Of a stretch of 64,000 bases of DNA, positions 25,660 through 34,298 are shown piece after piece. Every line of letters begins with the position of its first letter. Position 1 is the stretch's first letter. Source of the stretch: Streptomyces rubiginosohelvolus. GTDB lineage: Bacteria > Actinomycetota > Actinomycetes > Streptomycetales > Streptomycetaceae. Location of the stretch: the NCBI RefSeq assembly GCF_014649875.1, contig NZ_BMTW01000001.1, positions 1,116,001-1,180,000 of the forward strand, in the 5' to 3' direction. The notes beneath the pieces were generated by a model, which did not search any database, had not been told where the DNA came from, and saw only the letters and a list, made by a program, of their open reading frames with translations. A program made the translations under genes and the position numbers.

Positions 25660-25679
25660 GCCCGTACCGTCCTACGGGC
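25660..25679 (+). promoter_or_regulatory. Hairpin between modA and modBC
   Basis: GCCCGTA and TACGGGC pair around a 6-base loop in the 75-bp gap. It may attenuate read-through so that the binding protein is made in excess, or protect the modA mRNA end. Confidence 0.4.
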
Positions 25680-25710
25680 CCCGCACCTCCAGCCGCCCGA
25701 CGAGGTCACC

Positions 25711-27663
25711 ATGAAACGACCGGCACTCCGCCGTACGCCCGGGGCCCGCGCGCCCCTGCTGCTGACGGTGCCCGCCCTGCTGGCCGTGGCGTTCCTGATG
25801 CTGCCGCTCGTCGGGATCCTGGCCCGCACCTCCTGGGGCGAGCTGGGCGACCACCTCACCGCCGAGGCCACCACCGAGGCGCTGCGGCTCTCGCTGGTGG
25901 TCTCGCTCTGGTCGCTGGGGCTCTCGCTGCTGTTCGGGGTGCCGCTGGCCTGGCTGCTGGCCCGGGTGCCGTTCCCCGGCAAGGCGTTCGTCCGCTCGCT
26001 GGTGCTGCTGCCGATGGTGCTGCCGCCCACGGTCGGCGGTGTCGCGCTGCTGCTGGCGTTCGGGCGGCGCGGGCTGCTCGGCCCCTGGCTGGAGGACACC
26101 TTCGGCGTCACGCTCCCCTTCCATACCTCGGGGGCCGTGCTCGCGGCGACGTTCGTCGCGATGCCGTTCCTGGTCATCTCGCTGGAGGGCGCGCTCGGCG
26201 GACTGCGTCCCCGGTACGAGGAGACCGCCGCCTCGCTCGGGGCCTCCCCGATCCGGGTGTTCCTCACCGTGACGCTGCCGATGGTCGCCCCCGGGCTGAT
26301 CGCCGGGGCCGCCCTGACCTGGGCGCGGGCGCTCGGCGAGTTCGGCGCGACGATCACCTTCGCCGGGAACCTCCCCGGCACCACGCAGACCCTGCCGCTC
26401 CAGGTCTATCTGCTGCTCCAGGACTCGCCGGAGGCCGCCACCTCCGTGTCGCTGCTGCTCCTGGCCATCGCGATGATCGTGCTCATCGCGCTGCGGGGCC
26501 GCTGGACCGGCACCCCGGGCGACCACCGGGACCCCGCGAGCCGTGCGGCGGCCCGCCCGGAGGACCCGGCCGCCCCGGCCCCGCTCCCCGAACCGCCCCC
26601 GGGCCTCCCGCACAAGTCCGACCCCGGGCCCTGGCCGCTGCACGCCGACGTCACCGGCTTCACCCGCCTCACCCTGGACGCCGGACCCGGCACCACCATC
26701 GCGGTGGTCGGCCCCAACGGCGCGGGCAAGACGACGCTCCTGCGGGCCCTCCTCGGCCTCACCCCCCGCGCCCACGCCGCTCTCCGCCTCGGCGACGACG
26801 ACGTCACCGGCCTCCCCCCGCACCGCCGGGGCGTGGCCTGGGTCCCCCAGGACGGCGCCCTCTTCCCGCACCTGAGCGCCCTGACCAACACGGCGTACGG
26901 GCTCCGCGCCCACGGCGTGCCGCGCGCCGAGGCCCGCCGCGAGGCCCAGGACTGGCTGGACCGGCTCGGGGTGGGCCACCTCGCCCACCGCAGGCCCGCC
27001 CAGCTCTCCGGCGGCCAGGCCCAGCGGGTCGCCCTGGCCCGCGCCCTGGCGGCCCGCCCGCGCCTCCTGCTGCTGGACGAACCGCTCGCCGCCCTCGACC
27101 AGACCACCCGGGCCCGGGTCCGGCACACCCTGCGCGGGCACCTCGCGGAGTTCGGCGGGGTCTGTCTGATCGTCACCCACGACCCGGTCGAGGCGGTCTC
27201 CCTGGCCGACCGGGTCCTGGTGCTGGAGGACGGCCGGGCCCTCCAGGACGAGCCGCCCGCCGAGGTCACCCGGCACCCGCGCTCGCCCTGGGTGGCCCGG
27301 ATGCTGGGCCGCAACGCCTGGCCCGGCACCGCCACCGCCGACGGCCTGGCCCTGGAGGGCGGCGGTCATCTCGTGGTCGCCGAGCCCCTCCCGGCGGGCA
27401 CGGACGCCCTCGCGGTCATCGCGCCGGAAGCCGTCTCCGTACACCGGGAGCGGCCCACCGGGTCCCCGCGCAACGTCTGGCCGGGCACGGTCCGCGAGAT
27501 CACCTCCGGGGGCAGCCGGCTGCGGCTGCTGATCACCTCGGACGAGGCCCCGGACCTGGTCGCGGAGATCACCCCGGGGGCCGCGGCCGAGCTGGGCATC
27601 GCCGACGGGAGCGCCGTCTGGACCAGCGTGAAGGCGACGGAGGCGACGGTCGTACCGCTGTAG
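25711..27663 (+). CDS. modBC: Molybdate ABC transporter, fused permease and ATPase (ModB-ModC)
   Basis: A 650-residue fusion. Residues 1-260 are the membrane permease with five to six helices and the EAA loop EETAASLGASPIRVFLTVTLP cut short here at the Pro. A Pro/Ala linker (residues ~270-305) joins it to the ATPase, with Walker A GPNGAGKTT, signature LSGGQAQRVALARAL, Walker B LLLLDEP and H-loop VTHD. A C-terminal TOBE-like domain (residues ~540-650) may sense cytoplasmic molybdate. Most ModB and ModC proteins are separate, so the fusion fixes 1:1 stoichiometry. It follows modA in the same direction. Confidence 0.93.
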   Translation: MKRPALRRTPGARAPLLLTVPALLAVAFLMLPLVGILARTSWGELGDHLTAEATTEALRLSLVVSLWSLGLSLLFGVPLAWLLARVPFPGKAFVRSLVLLPMVLPPTVGGVALLLAFGRRGLLGPWLEDTFGVTLPFHTSGAVLAATFVAMPFLVISLEGALGGLRPRYEETAASLGASPIRVFLTVTLPMVAPGLIAGAALTWARALGEFGATITFAGNLPGTTQTLPLQVYLLLQDSPEAATSVSLLLLAIAMIVLIALRGRWTGTPGDHRDPASRAAARPEDPAAPAPLPEPPPGLPHKSDPGPWPLHADVTGFTRLTLDAGPGTTIAVVGPNGAGKTTLLRALLGLTPRAHAALRLGDDDVTGLPPHRRGVAWVPQDGALFPHLSALTNTAYGLRAHGVPRAEARREAQDWLDRLGVGHLAHRRPAQLSGGQAQRVALARALAARPRLLLLDEPLAALDQTTRARVRHTLRGHLAEFGGVCLIVTHDPVEAVSLADRVLVLEDGRALQDEPPAEVTRHPRSPWVARMLGRNAWPGTATADGLALEGGGHLVVAEPLPAGTDALAVIAPEAVSVHRERPTGSPRNVWPGTVREITSGGSRLRLLITSDEAPDLVAEITPGAAAELGIADGSAVWTSVKATEATVVPL

Positions 27664-27769
27664 CGGAGAGGGCTGCGGGAGGTGTCGGCGGGCCGGCCGC
27701 GGGAACCAGAGACACCACCGCGGACGTACTTCTTACGACTCTCGACGCACATCGGAGAAACGGGGACCC

Positions 27770-28135
27770 ATGGCACTGTTCGGCAACGCCCACACGATCA
27801 ACCCGGCCACCGCCCAGCAGGACTACGCGAGGCTGCTCGGCCAGGGTGAGCAGATGCACGCCGCGTTCCTGCTGATCCGCGACACCATCCTGTTCACGGA
27901 CCGGCGGCTCGTCCTCGTCGACAAGCAGGGCATCACCGGCAAGAAGACCGAGTACCACTCCGTTCCGTACCGCAGCATCACGCACTTCGCCGTCGAGACG
28001 GCCGGGACGTTCGACCTCGACGCCGAGCTGAAGATCTGGATCTCGGGCAACCCGACCCCGCTCCAGAAGACGTTCACCAAGGGCGTCGACATCTACGAGG
28101 TGCAGGCGATACTCACGCAGTTCGTCGCCCGCTAG
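27770..28135 (+). CDS. Bacterial PH-domain protein
   Basis: A 121-residue single-domain protein with the bacterial pleckstrin-homology layout: QDYARLLGQGEQMHAAFLLI, then RDTILFTDRRLVLVDKQGITGKK split by beta turns, YHSVPYRSITHFAVETAG, and a C-terminal helix VDIYEVQAILTQFVA. No signal peptide or membrane segment is present. The role is unknown. AGAAACGGGGACCC precedes the ATG. Confidence 0.88.
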   Translation: MALFGNAHTINPATAQQDYARLLGQGEQMHAAFLLIRDTILFTDRRLVLVDKQGITGKKTEYHSVPYRSITHFAVETAGTFDLDAELKIWISGNPTPLQKTFTKGVDIYEVQAILTQFVAR

Positions 28136-28155
28136 CCACCTCCGGGGGACGCGGC

Positions 28156-28935
28156 TCAGAGGGACGGACGCAGCCGGGCCGCCGCCGAGTGGCCCGGGAC
28201 GGCGGCGCGCAGCTTCGCGGCGCGCTCCCGCAGTGCGGGCAGCAGCGCGTAGAGCGCGTCGCCGGGGCAGCGGGTCTCGAAGCTGTCGCGGTGGCCGGAG
28301 ATGACGTGCAGCCGGGCCACCTGCCCCTCGTCGAAGCGGCTCTCGTCGTTCGTCGAGACCAGCTCGACGCTGCCCAGCGGATCCGCCCCGGGCCGCAGCT
28401 TCCAGGCGGCGAGCCGCACCAGCGCGTCCATCATCGGCTTCGGCACCTCCGCCCCCGGGCCGAAGTTCCCGATCGCCGCGATGCCGACCGTGTCGGCGTT
28501 GAACCCCTTGGTGTGCGCGCCGAGCACCGAGCGGCCCACGCCGCCGGCCCGGCCCTCGTAGATGGTGCCGCAGCGGTCGACGAGGAAGTTGTAGCCGATG
28601 TCGTCCCAGCCGTCCTGCCGGATGTGGTCGCGCTGGACGGCCCGGATCAGCTCGGGGGCGTCCGCGCAGTCGTAGTCGTTGGGGTTGCCGGTGTGGTGGA
28701 CGAAGACCGCCCGCGCCGCGCCCGTGTAGTGCGGGCCCTCCCGGACCAGCTTCTCGTCCGCGTGCCAGTCCCGGCGGCTGACCAGGGCCGGCTGCGGGAG
28801 ACCGCGCGGCGGGCGGGGTCCGGTGGCCAGCTCCGCCCCCGGCGCGCGCAACGCCGGACCGTCCCCGAACACCAGGAGGGCCAGGGGCAGGACCAGAACG
28901 CCCAGGACGAGTCGGCGGGACCACATGGACTCCAC
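28156..28935 (-). CDS. Secreted PGRP-type N-acetylmuramoyl-L-alanine amidase
   Basis: A 259-residue peptidoglycan hydrolase. An N-terminal membrane/signal segment (LVLGVLVLPLALLVFG) precedes the PGRP domain, which starts LVSRRDWHADE. Zinc and catalytic residues are seen in FVHHTGNPNDYDC, DIGYNFLVD, and the end motif VISGHRDSFETRCPGD. It would cleave the bond between MurNAc and L-Ala. The start is either the GTG at 28935 or an ATG at 28926. GGAGG lies 12 bases before the GTG and GGAG only 3 before the ATG, so the choice is uncertain. It is convergent with the PH-domain gene. Confidence 0.88.
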   Translation of the reverse strand: MESMWSRRLVLGVLVLPLALLVFGDGPALRAPGAELATGPRPPRGLPQPALVSRRDWHADEKLVREGPHYTGAARAVFVHHTGNPNDYDCADAPELIRAVQRDHIRQDGWDDIGYNFLVDRCGTIYEGRAGGVGRSVLGAHTKGFNADTVGIAAIGNFGPGAEVPKPMMDALVRLAAWKLRPGADPLGSVELVSTNDESRFDEGQVARLHVISGHRDSFETRCPGDALYALLPALRERAAKLRAAVPGHSAAARLRPSL

Positions 28936-29119
28936 CCTGCGCCCTGACCTCCGGGTTCGCAGAGGAGCGGGCCGTTCGGGTGACAGGGCGCCGGGCCTCC
29001 GCGAGCCCTCCCCGCAGCCCGGGCGCGCCGTCCGGAATGCGCGTTTCGCCGGGTCTTCTTACGATGAGATCCGGATCATCGCCCGCTCCCGGCGGGGGTG
29101 CCCGGCGGAGCGAGGAACC

Positions 29120-30622
29120 ATGGCCCACGACCGTGTGCGGGACGAACCGGATGTCGGCCTGAAGCCGAACGCGATCGGGTTCGTCGACGCCCTTGTCATC
29201 GGTCTGAACGCGACCTCTCCGGCGTACTCGCTGGCCGCCGTCATCGGCCCGATCGTCGCCCTGGTGGGGATCTACGCCCCGGGCGTCATGTTCGCCTCGT
29301 TCGTGCCGATGCTGCTGATCGCCTCCGCGTTCTACTACCTGAACAAGGTCGACCAGGACTGCGGTACGACGTTCTCCTGGGTGACCCGGGCGATGGGCCC
29401 GTGGGCGGGCTGGCTGGGCGGCTGGGCGATCACCATGACCGGTGTGCTGGTGGTGGGTTCGCTGGCCGATGTGGCGGTGAGCTTCACGCTGCTGGCGGTG
29501 GGTCTGGACGGCTGGGTCGAGAACGACTTCGTGCGCCAGCTGCTCACTGTGCTGCTGATCATCGTGATGACCGGGCTCTGCGTCATCGGCACCGAGCTGT
29601 CGGCCAAGGTGCAGAACGTGCTGATCCTCCTCCAGATCGCGTTCCTGCTGGTCTTCGTCGCGGTGGCGCTCTACCGGGTGTACGCGGGCACGACCGGCTT
29701 CGACTCGATCGAGCCCTCCGGCAGCTGGCTCAACCCCTTCGGCGCGGGCGGTGCAGCGCTGACCGGCGGGCTGCTGCTCGGGGTGTTCATCTACTGGGGC
29801 TGGGAGTCCGCGGTCAACCTCACCGAGGAGACCGAGGATTCGGCCAGCGCGCCCGGCAGGGCGGGCCTGTGGTCCACCGTCGTACTCCTGGTGACCTACC
29901 TGTCGGTCGCCATCGCGGTCGTCGCCTTCGCGGGGACGGCGTTCCTGGCGGAGAACGCGGGCGAGGAGGAGTTCATCTTCGCCCAGCTCGCCGGGGACGT
30001 CCTGGGCGGCTGGGACTGGATCCTGCTGCTGGCGGTGGCCACCTCCGCGATCGCCTCCACCCAGACGACGATCATCCCGGCGTCCCGGACCGCCCTGTCC
30101 ATGGCTCGCCGGCAGGCGCTGCCGCAGCACTTCGGGCACATCAGCCCCCGGTTCCGCACCCCGGACGTGAGTACGTGGTGGGTCGCCGGGATCGCCATCG
30201 CCTGGTATCTGATCGTCAACCAGATCTCCACCAACGCCCTCTTCGACTCGCTGACCGCGCTGTCCCTGCTGATCGCCTTCTACTACGCGCTCACCGGGGT
30301 GGCCTGCGCCGTCTACTACCGGCGCCATCTCACCGAGAGCGTGCGGAACTTCCTGCTCATCGGGCTCGGCCCGGTGGTCGGCGCCGGACTGCTGACCTGG
30401 CTGCTGGTGCGCTCGGTCATCGACATGTCCGACCCGGCCAACTCCTACAGCGGCACCTCCTGGTTCGGGCTCGGCCCGCCGCTCGTCATCGGCATCGTGA
30501 TCGCCCTGGTCGGCGTGGTCCTCATGGTGGTCTGGCGGCTGCGCGACGCGGTGTTCTGGCAGGAGCGGCCGGGGGTCGCGGACCCGGACCTGGTGCACGC
30601 CCCGACCCGGAAGGGGCCGTGA
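29120..30622 (+). CDS. APC-family amino acid permease
   Basis: A 500-residue permease with about twelve helices. It begins with a short soluble tail (VGLKPNAIGFVDALVIGLNATSP is the first helix, with the GLNATSPAY substrate loop) and includes GTTFSWVTRAMGPWAGWLGG, typical of the APC superfamily. A late conserved block is WWVAGIAIAWYLIVNQIS. The ATG at 29120 has GAGGAA just upstream; the long in-frame extension to the left is rejected because it has no membrane character or ribosome site. It is followed 1 base later by a universal stress gene, so the two form an operon. The substrate is unknown. Confidence 0.9.
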   Translation: MAHDRVRDEPDVGLKPNAIGFVDALVIGLNATSPAYSLAAVIGPIVALVGIYAPGVMFASFVPMLLIASAFYYLNKVDQDCGTTFSWVTRAMGPWAGWLGGWAITMTGVLVVGSLADVAVSFTLLAVGLDGWVENDFVRQLLTVLLIIVMTGLCVIGTELSAKVQNVLILLQIAFLLVFVAVALYRVYAGTTGFDSIEPSGSWLNPFGAGGAALTGGLLLGVFIYWGWESAVNLTEETEDSASAPGRAGLWSTVVLLVTYLSVAIAVVAFAGTAFLAENAGEEEFIFAQLAGDVLGGWDWILLLAVATSAIASTQTTIIPASRTALSMARRQALPQHFGHISPRFRTPDVSTWWVAGIAIAWYLIVNQISTNALFDSLTALSLLIAFYYALTGVACAVYYRRHLTESVRNFLLIGLGPVVGAGLLTWLLVRSVIDMSDPANSYSGTSWFGLGPPLVIGIVIALVGVVLMVVWRLRDAVFWQERPGVADPDLVHAPTRKGP

Positions 30623-30623
30623 G

Positions 30624-31064
30624 ATGTCGGTCGTCCTCGGTTACGACGAGTCCCCCGGCGCCGCCCGCGCCCTGCGCATCGCCATCGAGGTGGCGGCCGC
30701 GTACGGGGAGGAGCTGGTGATGGTCTACGGGGCCGCCGCCCCCGGGCTGCGCGACGGCGCGGAGTACCGCAGCCACTACGACGCGATCCGGCAGGCCGGG
30801 CGCACCGGCCTGGAGCACGCGCTCACCTCCGCCGAGGAGGCGGGCGTACCCGCCTCGGTCGAGGTGCTGGACGAGAAGCCCGCACAGGCCCTCCTGGACG
30901 CCGCCGAACGGCACGGGGCCCGGGTCATCGTAGTCGGCACCTGGGGCGAGAGCCCGATGCGCGGGGCCCTGCTGGGCTCGACCCCGCACAAGCTGCTGCA
31001 CATGTCGACGGTCCCGGTGCTGTGCGTCCCGACGGAGGAGGGCCCGGAGCAGCCGCAGCCGTAG
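30624..31064 (+). CDS. Universal stress protein (UspA family)
   Basis: A 146-residue UspA domain. The start VVLGYDESPGAARAL and the ATP-binding loop GTWGESPMRGALLGSTPHKLL (shown to the Pro; G-2x-G-9x-G-S/T) indicate an ATP-binding type. It ends VPVLCVP and a short Pro/Gln tail. The ATG lies 1 base after the stop of the APC permease, suggesting that it modulates that transporter, as USP domains often do with permeases. Confidence 0.92.
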   Translation: MSVVLGYDESPGAARALRIAIEVAAAYGEELVMVYGAAAPGLRDGAEYRSHYDAIRQAGRTGLEHALTSAEEAGVPASVEVLDEKPAQALLDAAERHGARVIVVGTWGESPMRGALLGSTPHKLLHMSTVPVLCVPTEEGPEQPQP

Positions 31065-31140
31065 GCGGCCGTACGGGCCCGTTCCGCCGCGCTTCACCGA
31101 GCCGTACGGGCCGGAGCAGCCGCGGGCGCAGGCGAGCAGG

Positions 31141-32367
31141 TCACCACGCCTCCCCGCTCTCCGCCGCCCGCCCCGGAACGGCCCTGCCCCCGCCGTCCTC
31201 CTCCCGGCGCAGCAGCCGGAACGCCAGCAGCGGGAAGACCAGCACCGACACCATCGCGGCGGCGACCAGCGCGGCGGCCTCCCCCGCCCCGATCACCTTG
31301 TCGTCCAGGCCGATCGCGGTGATCGCGACCACCAGCGGCAGACACGTGGACGAGAAGAGCCCGAGCGCGGCCCGCGGGGCCCGCCCGGTCAGGTCGCGCG
31401 GGGCCAGCAGATATGCCGGAACCCCGCGCACCAGCAGGAACAGCAGCAGGAAGACCGGCAGGAGCACCAGCGGGCGGCCGTCGTCCAGGAGTGCCGCGAG
31501 GTCGAAGTCGATGCCCGTGACGATGTAGAAGAACGGCACGAGGAAGCCGAAGCCGATCGCCTCGACCCGTTCCAGGATCGCGTCGCCGCTCTCGGGCACG
31601 GACCCCTGGAGGACGAGCCGGGTCAGCATCCCCGCCGCGAACGCGCCGAGCAGCGTGTCCAGACCGAAGACATGGGCGAGCCCCAGCATCCCGGCCAGCA
31701 GCAGCATCACGAAGCGGACGGCGAACTGGCCGCTGGAGTGCAGGGTCGCGGCGACGATGTGGGCGAACCACGGCGGCCTCGGCCGCATCGCCCAGAACAC
31801 CGCACCCGCCGTGACGACGGCGAACACGGCCAGCACCGCGCTCGCCGCCCCCGGGCTGCGCCCGCTGAACAGCAGGGCCATCGCGATGATCGGCCCGAAT
31901 TCGCCCACCGAGCCGAACGCCATCACCACCGACCCGAACCGCCCCTCAAGACGCCCCGAGTCCCGCAGGATCGGCAGCACGGCGCCCAGCGCGGTGCTGG
32001 TCAGCGCGGTGCCGATGACCAGGCTCTTCGCCAGGTCCGCCCCGCTCAGCAGCAGGGCGACGCCGAGCCCGGCGGCGAACGACAGCACCCAGGCCCCGCC
32101 GGCCCGGCGCAGGGTGTCGCCACGGACCTCGGCGAACCGGATCTCGTACCCCGCCAGGAAGATCAGCATCGAGAGCCCGAGGTCGGACAGGGTGTCGATG
32201 ACCTGGTCGTGATGGGCCCAGCCGAGCACATCGGGCCCGACCAGGATCCCGAGCACGATCTCGAAGATGACGACGGGGACCGGCAGCCACCGCCCGGTCG
32301 CGTAACCGAGCAGCGGGGCGAGAACCGCCAGGGCCATGATCAGGACGAGGGTGCCCGGGTACTCCAT
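31141..32367 (-). CDS. Cation:proton antiporter, CPA2/Kef type
   Basis: A 408-residue membrane protein with about twelve helices. Family blocks are VPVVIFEIVLGILVGPDVLGW, LGLSMLIFLAGYEIRF, TALTSTALGAVLPIL and the conserved GEFGPIIAMAL with its acidic residue; LGAFAAGML occurs in the middle. It lacks the C-terminal TrkA-N/RCK domains of KefB/C, so it is a short form. It should exchange Na+ or K+ for H+. The ATG at 32367 is followed by the first membrane helix. It is convergent with the universal stress gene. Confidence 0.9.
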   Translation of the reverse strand: MEYPGTLVLIMALAVLAPLLGYATGRWLPVPVVIFEIVLGILVGPDVLGWAHHDQVIDTLSDLGLSMLIFLAGYEIRFAEVRGDTLRRAGGAWVLSFAAGLGVALLLSGADLAKSLVIGTALTSTALGAVLPILRDSGRLEGRFGSVVMAFGSVGEFGPIIAMALLFSGRSPGAASAVLAVFAVVTAGAVFWAMRPRPPWFAHIVAATLHSSGQFAVRFVMLLLAGMLGLAHVFGLDTLLGAFAAGMLTRLVLQGSVPESGDAILERVEAIGFGFLVPFFYIVTGIDFDLAALLDDGRPLVLLPVFLLLFLLVRGVPAYLLAPRDLTGRAPRAALGLFSSTCLPLVVAITAIGLDDKVIGAGEAAALVAAAMVSVLVFPLLAFRLLRREEDGGGRAVPGRAAESGEAW

Positions 32368-32428
32368 CGCTCGTGTATAGCAAGGAGCGTCCCGGAATCA
32401 CCCGTTATGACACCCCTGGAGGGACCGC

Positions 32429-33955
32429 TCAGTTCGGGCAGTGGGTGTCCCGTCCGGGGCGCTTGCCGGTGACGAGGAAGTCGCTGACGGCCCGGTCGCC
32501 GCAGGCGTTGCCGCTGCCCAGATACATCCCGTGCCCGCCCTGCCCGACGGTCACCATCCTGGCCCGCTCGCCGAGCGCCGCCCGCATCTTCAGGGCCCCG
32601 GCCAGCGGGGTGGCGGGGTCGCGCAGGCTCTGGATCATCAGGACGTTCGAGGGGCCCTCGTCGGTGATCCGGGTGGGCCTCGGCTCCTCGGCGTGCTTCC
32701 AGAAGGAGCACGGGGTGATGTTCGCGGGAAGCCCGGCCGTCAGCGGATACCGCGCCCGGTCGGCCGCGACCCGGCGGGCGTACCCGGAGTCCGGCCCGGG
32801 CCAGCGCACGTCGTTGCAGATCACCGCCATGGTCAGCGACGCGTCCTCGTCCGGCAGCGCGCCCGCGAGCTCCGGCGGCAGCACCGGGCGGCCCTGCGGA
32901 TCCCCCGCCGACCGGATCAGCCGGGCCAGCGGAGCGAACCCCGTATCGCTGTTGAGGCTGCCGTGGAGCGCCTGCCGCAGCCGGTTGCCGGTCAGCGGCA
33001 CGCCGGGGACGTCTGACTCCTTCGGCTCACGGTCCAGCTCCCGGGCCAACGCGAGGAACAGCGGCTGTACGTCCTCGGCGCGCCGGGCCAGCCGCAGCCC
33101 CTCGGCCTCCCGGGCGGGGTCGGCCGCCCAGGCCGCGAAGTCGGGGAAGCGAAGGGCGACGGCCGGGCCCACGTTCGTCATCCAGCCGTACCCCACGCGC
33201 GCCGGGTCCGGGTCTCCGGTGCTGTCCAGGACCAGCCGGTCGACGCGGTCGGGGTGCTCCTGCGCGTACCCGGCCGCGACGTAACTGCCGTACGAGTGGC
33301 CCCAGACCGACAGCTTCCGCTCGCCCAGCGCGGCGCGCAGCCGGTCGATGTCACGGACCTGGTTCCGGGAGCTGAAGGACCGCACCACCGGGCCGCCGTC
33401 GCGCGCGCACGCCATGGCGATGCGGCGGGAACGTTCGGCGTTCTCCGTGATCGAGCCGTCCGCGGCGGGCCAGGACCGCAGCGTCACCAGGTGCCGGTCC
33501 GCCTCGGGGATCCCGCAGCCGGCCCGGGTGGAGCCGCCGACCCCGCGCGGGTCGAGGCTGACCAGGTCGTACGCCCCCTCGGTCGCCGCCCGCAGCGCCT
33601 CGCCCTTCTGCGCGAGGCGCTGCACCCCCGAGCCGCCGGGGCCGCCGGCGAGCGCCAGCAGGGTGCCCCGCCGGGCCTCGGGCCGGTCGGTGCGCAGCCG
33701 GGTCACCGCCACCTCGACGGTGCGCCCGCCGGGGGCGCGGTAGTCCAGGGGAACGCGGAGGGTCGCGCACTGCTGCCCGGCCGGGACGGGCGTCCCCGGG
33801 ACCGGGGCGCAGGGCCCCCAGGCGAGCGGAGACGCGGCGGGTCCCGCCGGGCGGCTGTGCGCGACGGGTGCGCCGACGGCGGTCAGGGTCCCGGCCGCGG
33901 CGGCGGCGGCGGCGGAGACGGCGAGAAGTAAGACTTTGCGGGTCCAGTTCGTCAT
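32429..33955 (-). CDS. Secreted alpha/beta hydrolase, tripeptidyl-aminopeptidase type
   Basis: A 508-residue exported serine hydrolase. The signal peptide is VLLLAVSAAAAAAAGTLTAV. The fold starts with CATLRVPLDYRAPGGRTV and the oxyanion loop LALAGGPGGSGVQ. The nucleophile is in VWGHSYGSYVA, the acid probably in MIQSLRDPATPL, and the His in GQGGHGMYLG, with the C-terminal TAP-like domain containing two Cys. The family includes the Streptomyces tripeptidyl aminopeptidases (Tap, SlpD, SlpE) that trim secreted proteins. The ATG at 33955 gives the signal peptide. It diverges from the MMPL transporter. Confidence 0.92.
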   Translation of the reverse strand: MTNWTRKVLLLAVSAAAAAAAGTLTAVGAPVAHSRPAGPAASPLAWGPCAPVPGTPVPAGQQCATLRVPLDYRAPGGRTVEVAVTRLRTDRPEARRGTLLALAGGPGGSGVQRLAQKGEALRAATEGAYDLVSLDPRGVGGSTRAGCGIPEADRHLVTLRSWPAADGSITENAERSRRIAMACARDGGPVVRSFSSRNQVRDIDRLRAALGERKLSVWGHSYGSYVAAGYAQEHPDRVDRLVLDSTGDPDPARVGYGWMTNVGPAVALRFPDFAAWAADPAREAEGLRLARRAEDVQPLFLALARELDREPKESDVPGVPLTGNRLRQALHGSLNSDTGFAPLARLIRSAGDPQGRPVLPPELAGALPDEDASLTMAVICNDVRWPGPDSGYARRVAADRARYPLTAGLPANITPCSFWKHAEEPRPTRITDEGPSNVLMIQSLRDPATPLAGALKMRAALGERARMVTVGQGGHGMYLGSGNACGDRAVSDFLVTGKRPGRDTHCPN

Positions 33956-34298
33956 GGACACAGCCTGGTCGGGCGGGGATCCGCCGCCCATCCGGGAGCC
34001 CGGTGGAACGGGGTGGGGAAACCCCCCGGACGCCCCCCTCGGTCACCCCCCGGATGCCCCCCTCGGCTACCCCCCGGACGCCCTCCTCTGCCACTGCCCG
34101 GGCGCCCTGCCTCGACGCCTCCTGGGGCAGTCCCCGTCCGAGCCCCCGAACCGGCACCCGTCACCCGTTCTCCCGCACCGGCGTGCCGGGCGGTGACGGG
34201 GGCCGTTGAATGCGAAGTCAGCGAACCGCCGAAGGCCGTCCCCTGCCGGGACCGCCGGGAGCACCGTCGCGAACGGGGCTGGAGGCAGGAGAGACCGC
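33956..34298. other. Divergent intergenic region with a tandem repeat
   Basis: This 343-bp gap separates the tripeptidyl-aminopeptidase and MMPL genes. It holds a C-rich 24-bp tandem repeat and the ribosome site of the MMPL gene (GGAGGCAGGAGAG). Frames through it are open on both strands but show only repetitive Arg/Gly/Pro peptides, so I see no gene. Confidence 0.6.
34021..34092. repeat. 24-bp tandem repeat, three copies
   Basis: Three consecutive 24-bp units begin at 34021, 34045 and 34069. Each starts ACCCCCCGGA, followed by CGCCCCCCTC or TGCCCCCCTC and a variable last few bases; the third copy has diverged at CGCCCTCCTCT. One strand is almost pure C-rich with runs of 6 C, so secondary structure is likely. 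Confidence 0.85.

Noticed and set aside
34021..34092. CRISPR array
   Set aside because: The repeats are contiguous, without spacers, and only three copies of 24 bp. No cas gene is present anywhere in the window.
34206..34298. Upstream TTG start for the MMPL transporter
   Set aside because: It lacks a ribosome site and gives a Gly/Arg-rich tail, whereas ATG 34299 follows GGAGGCAGGAGAG.
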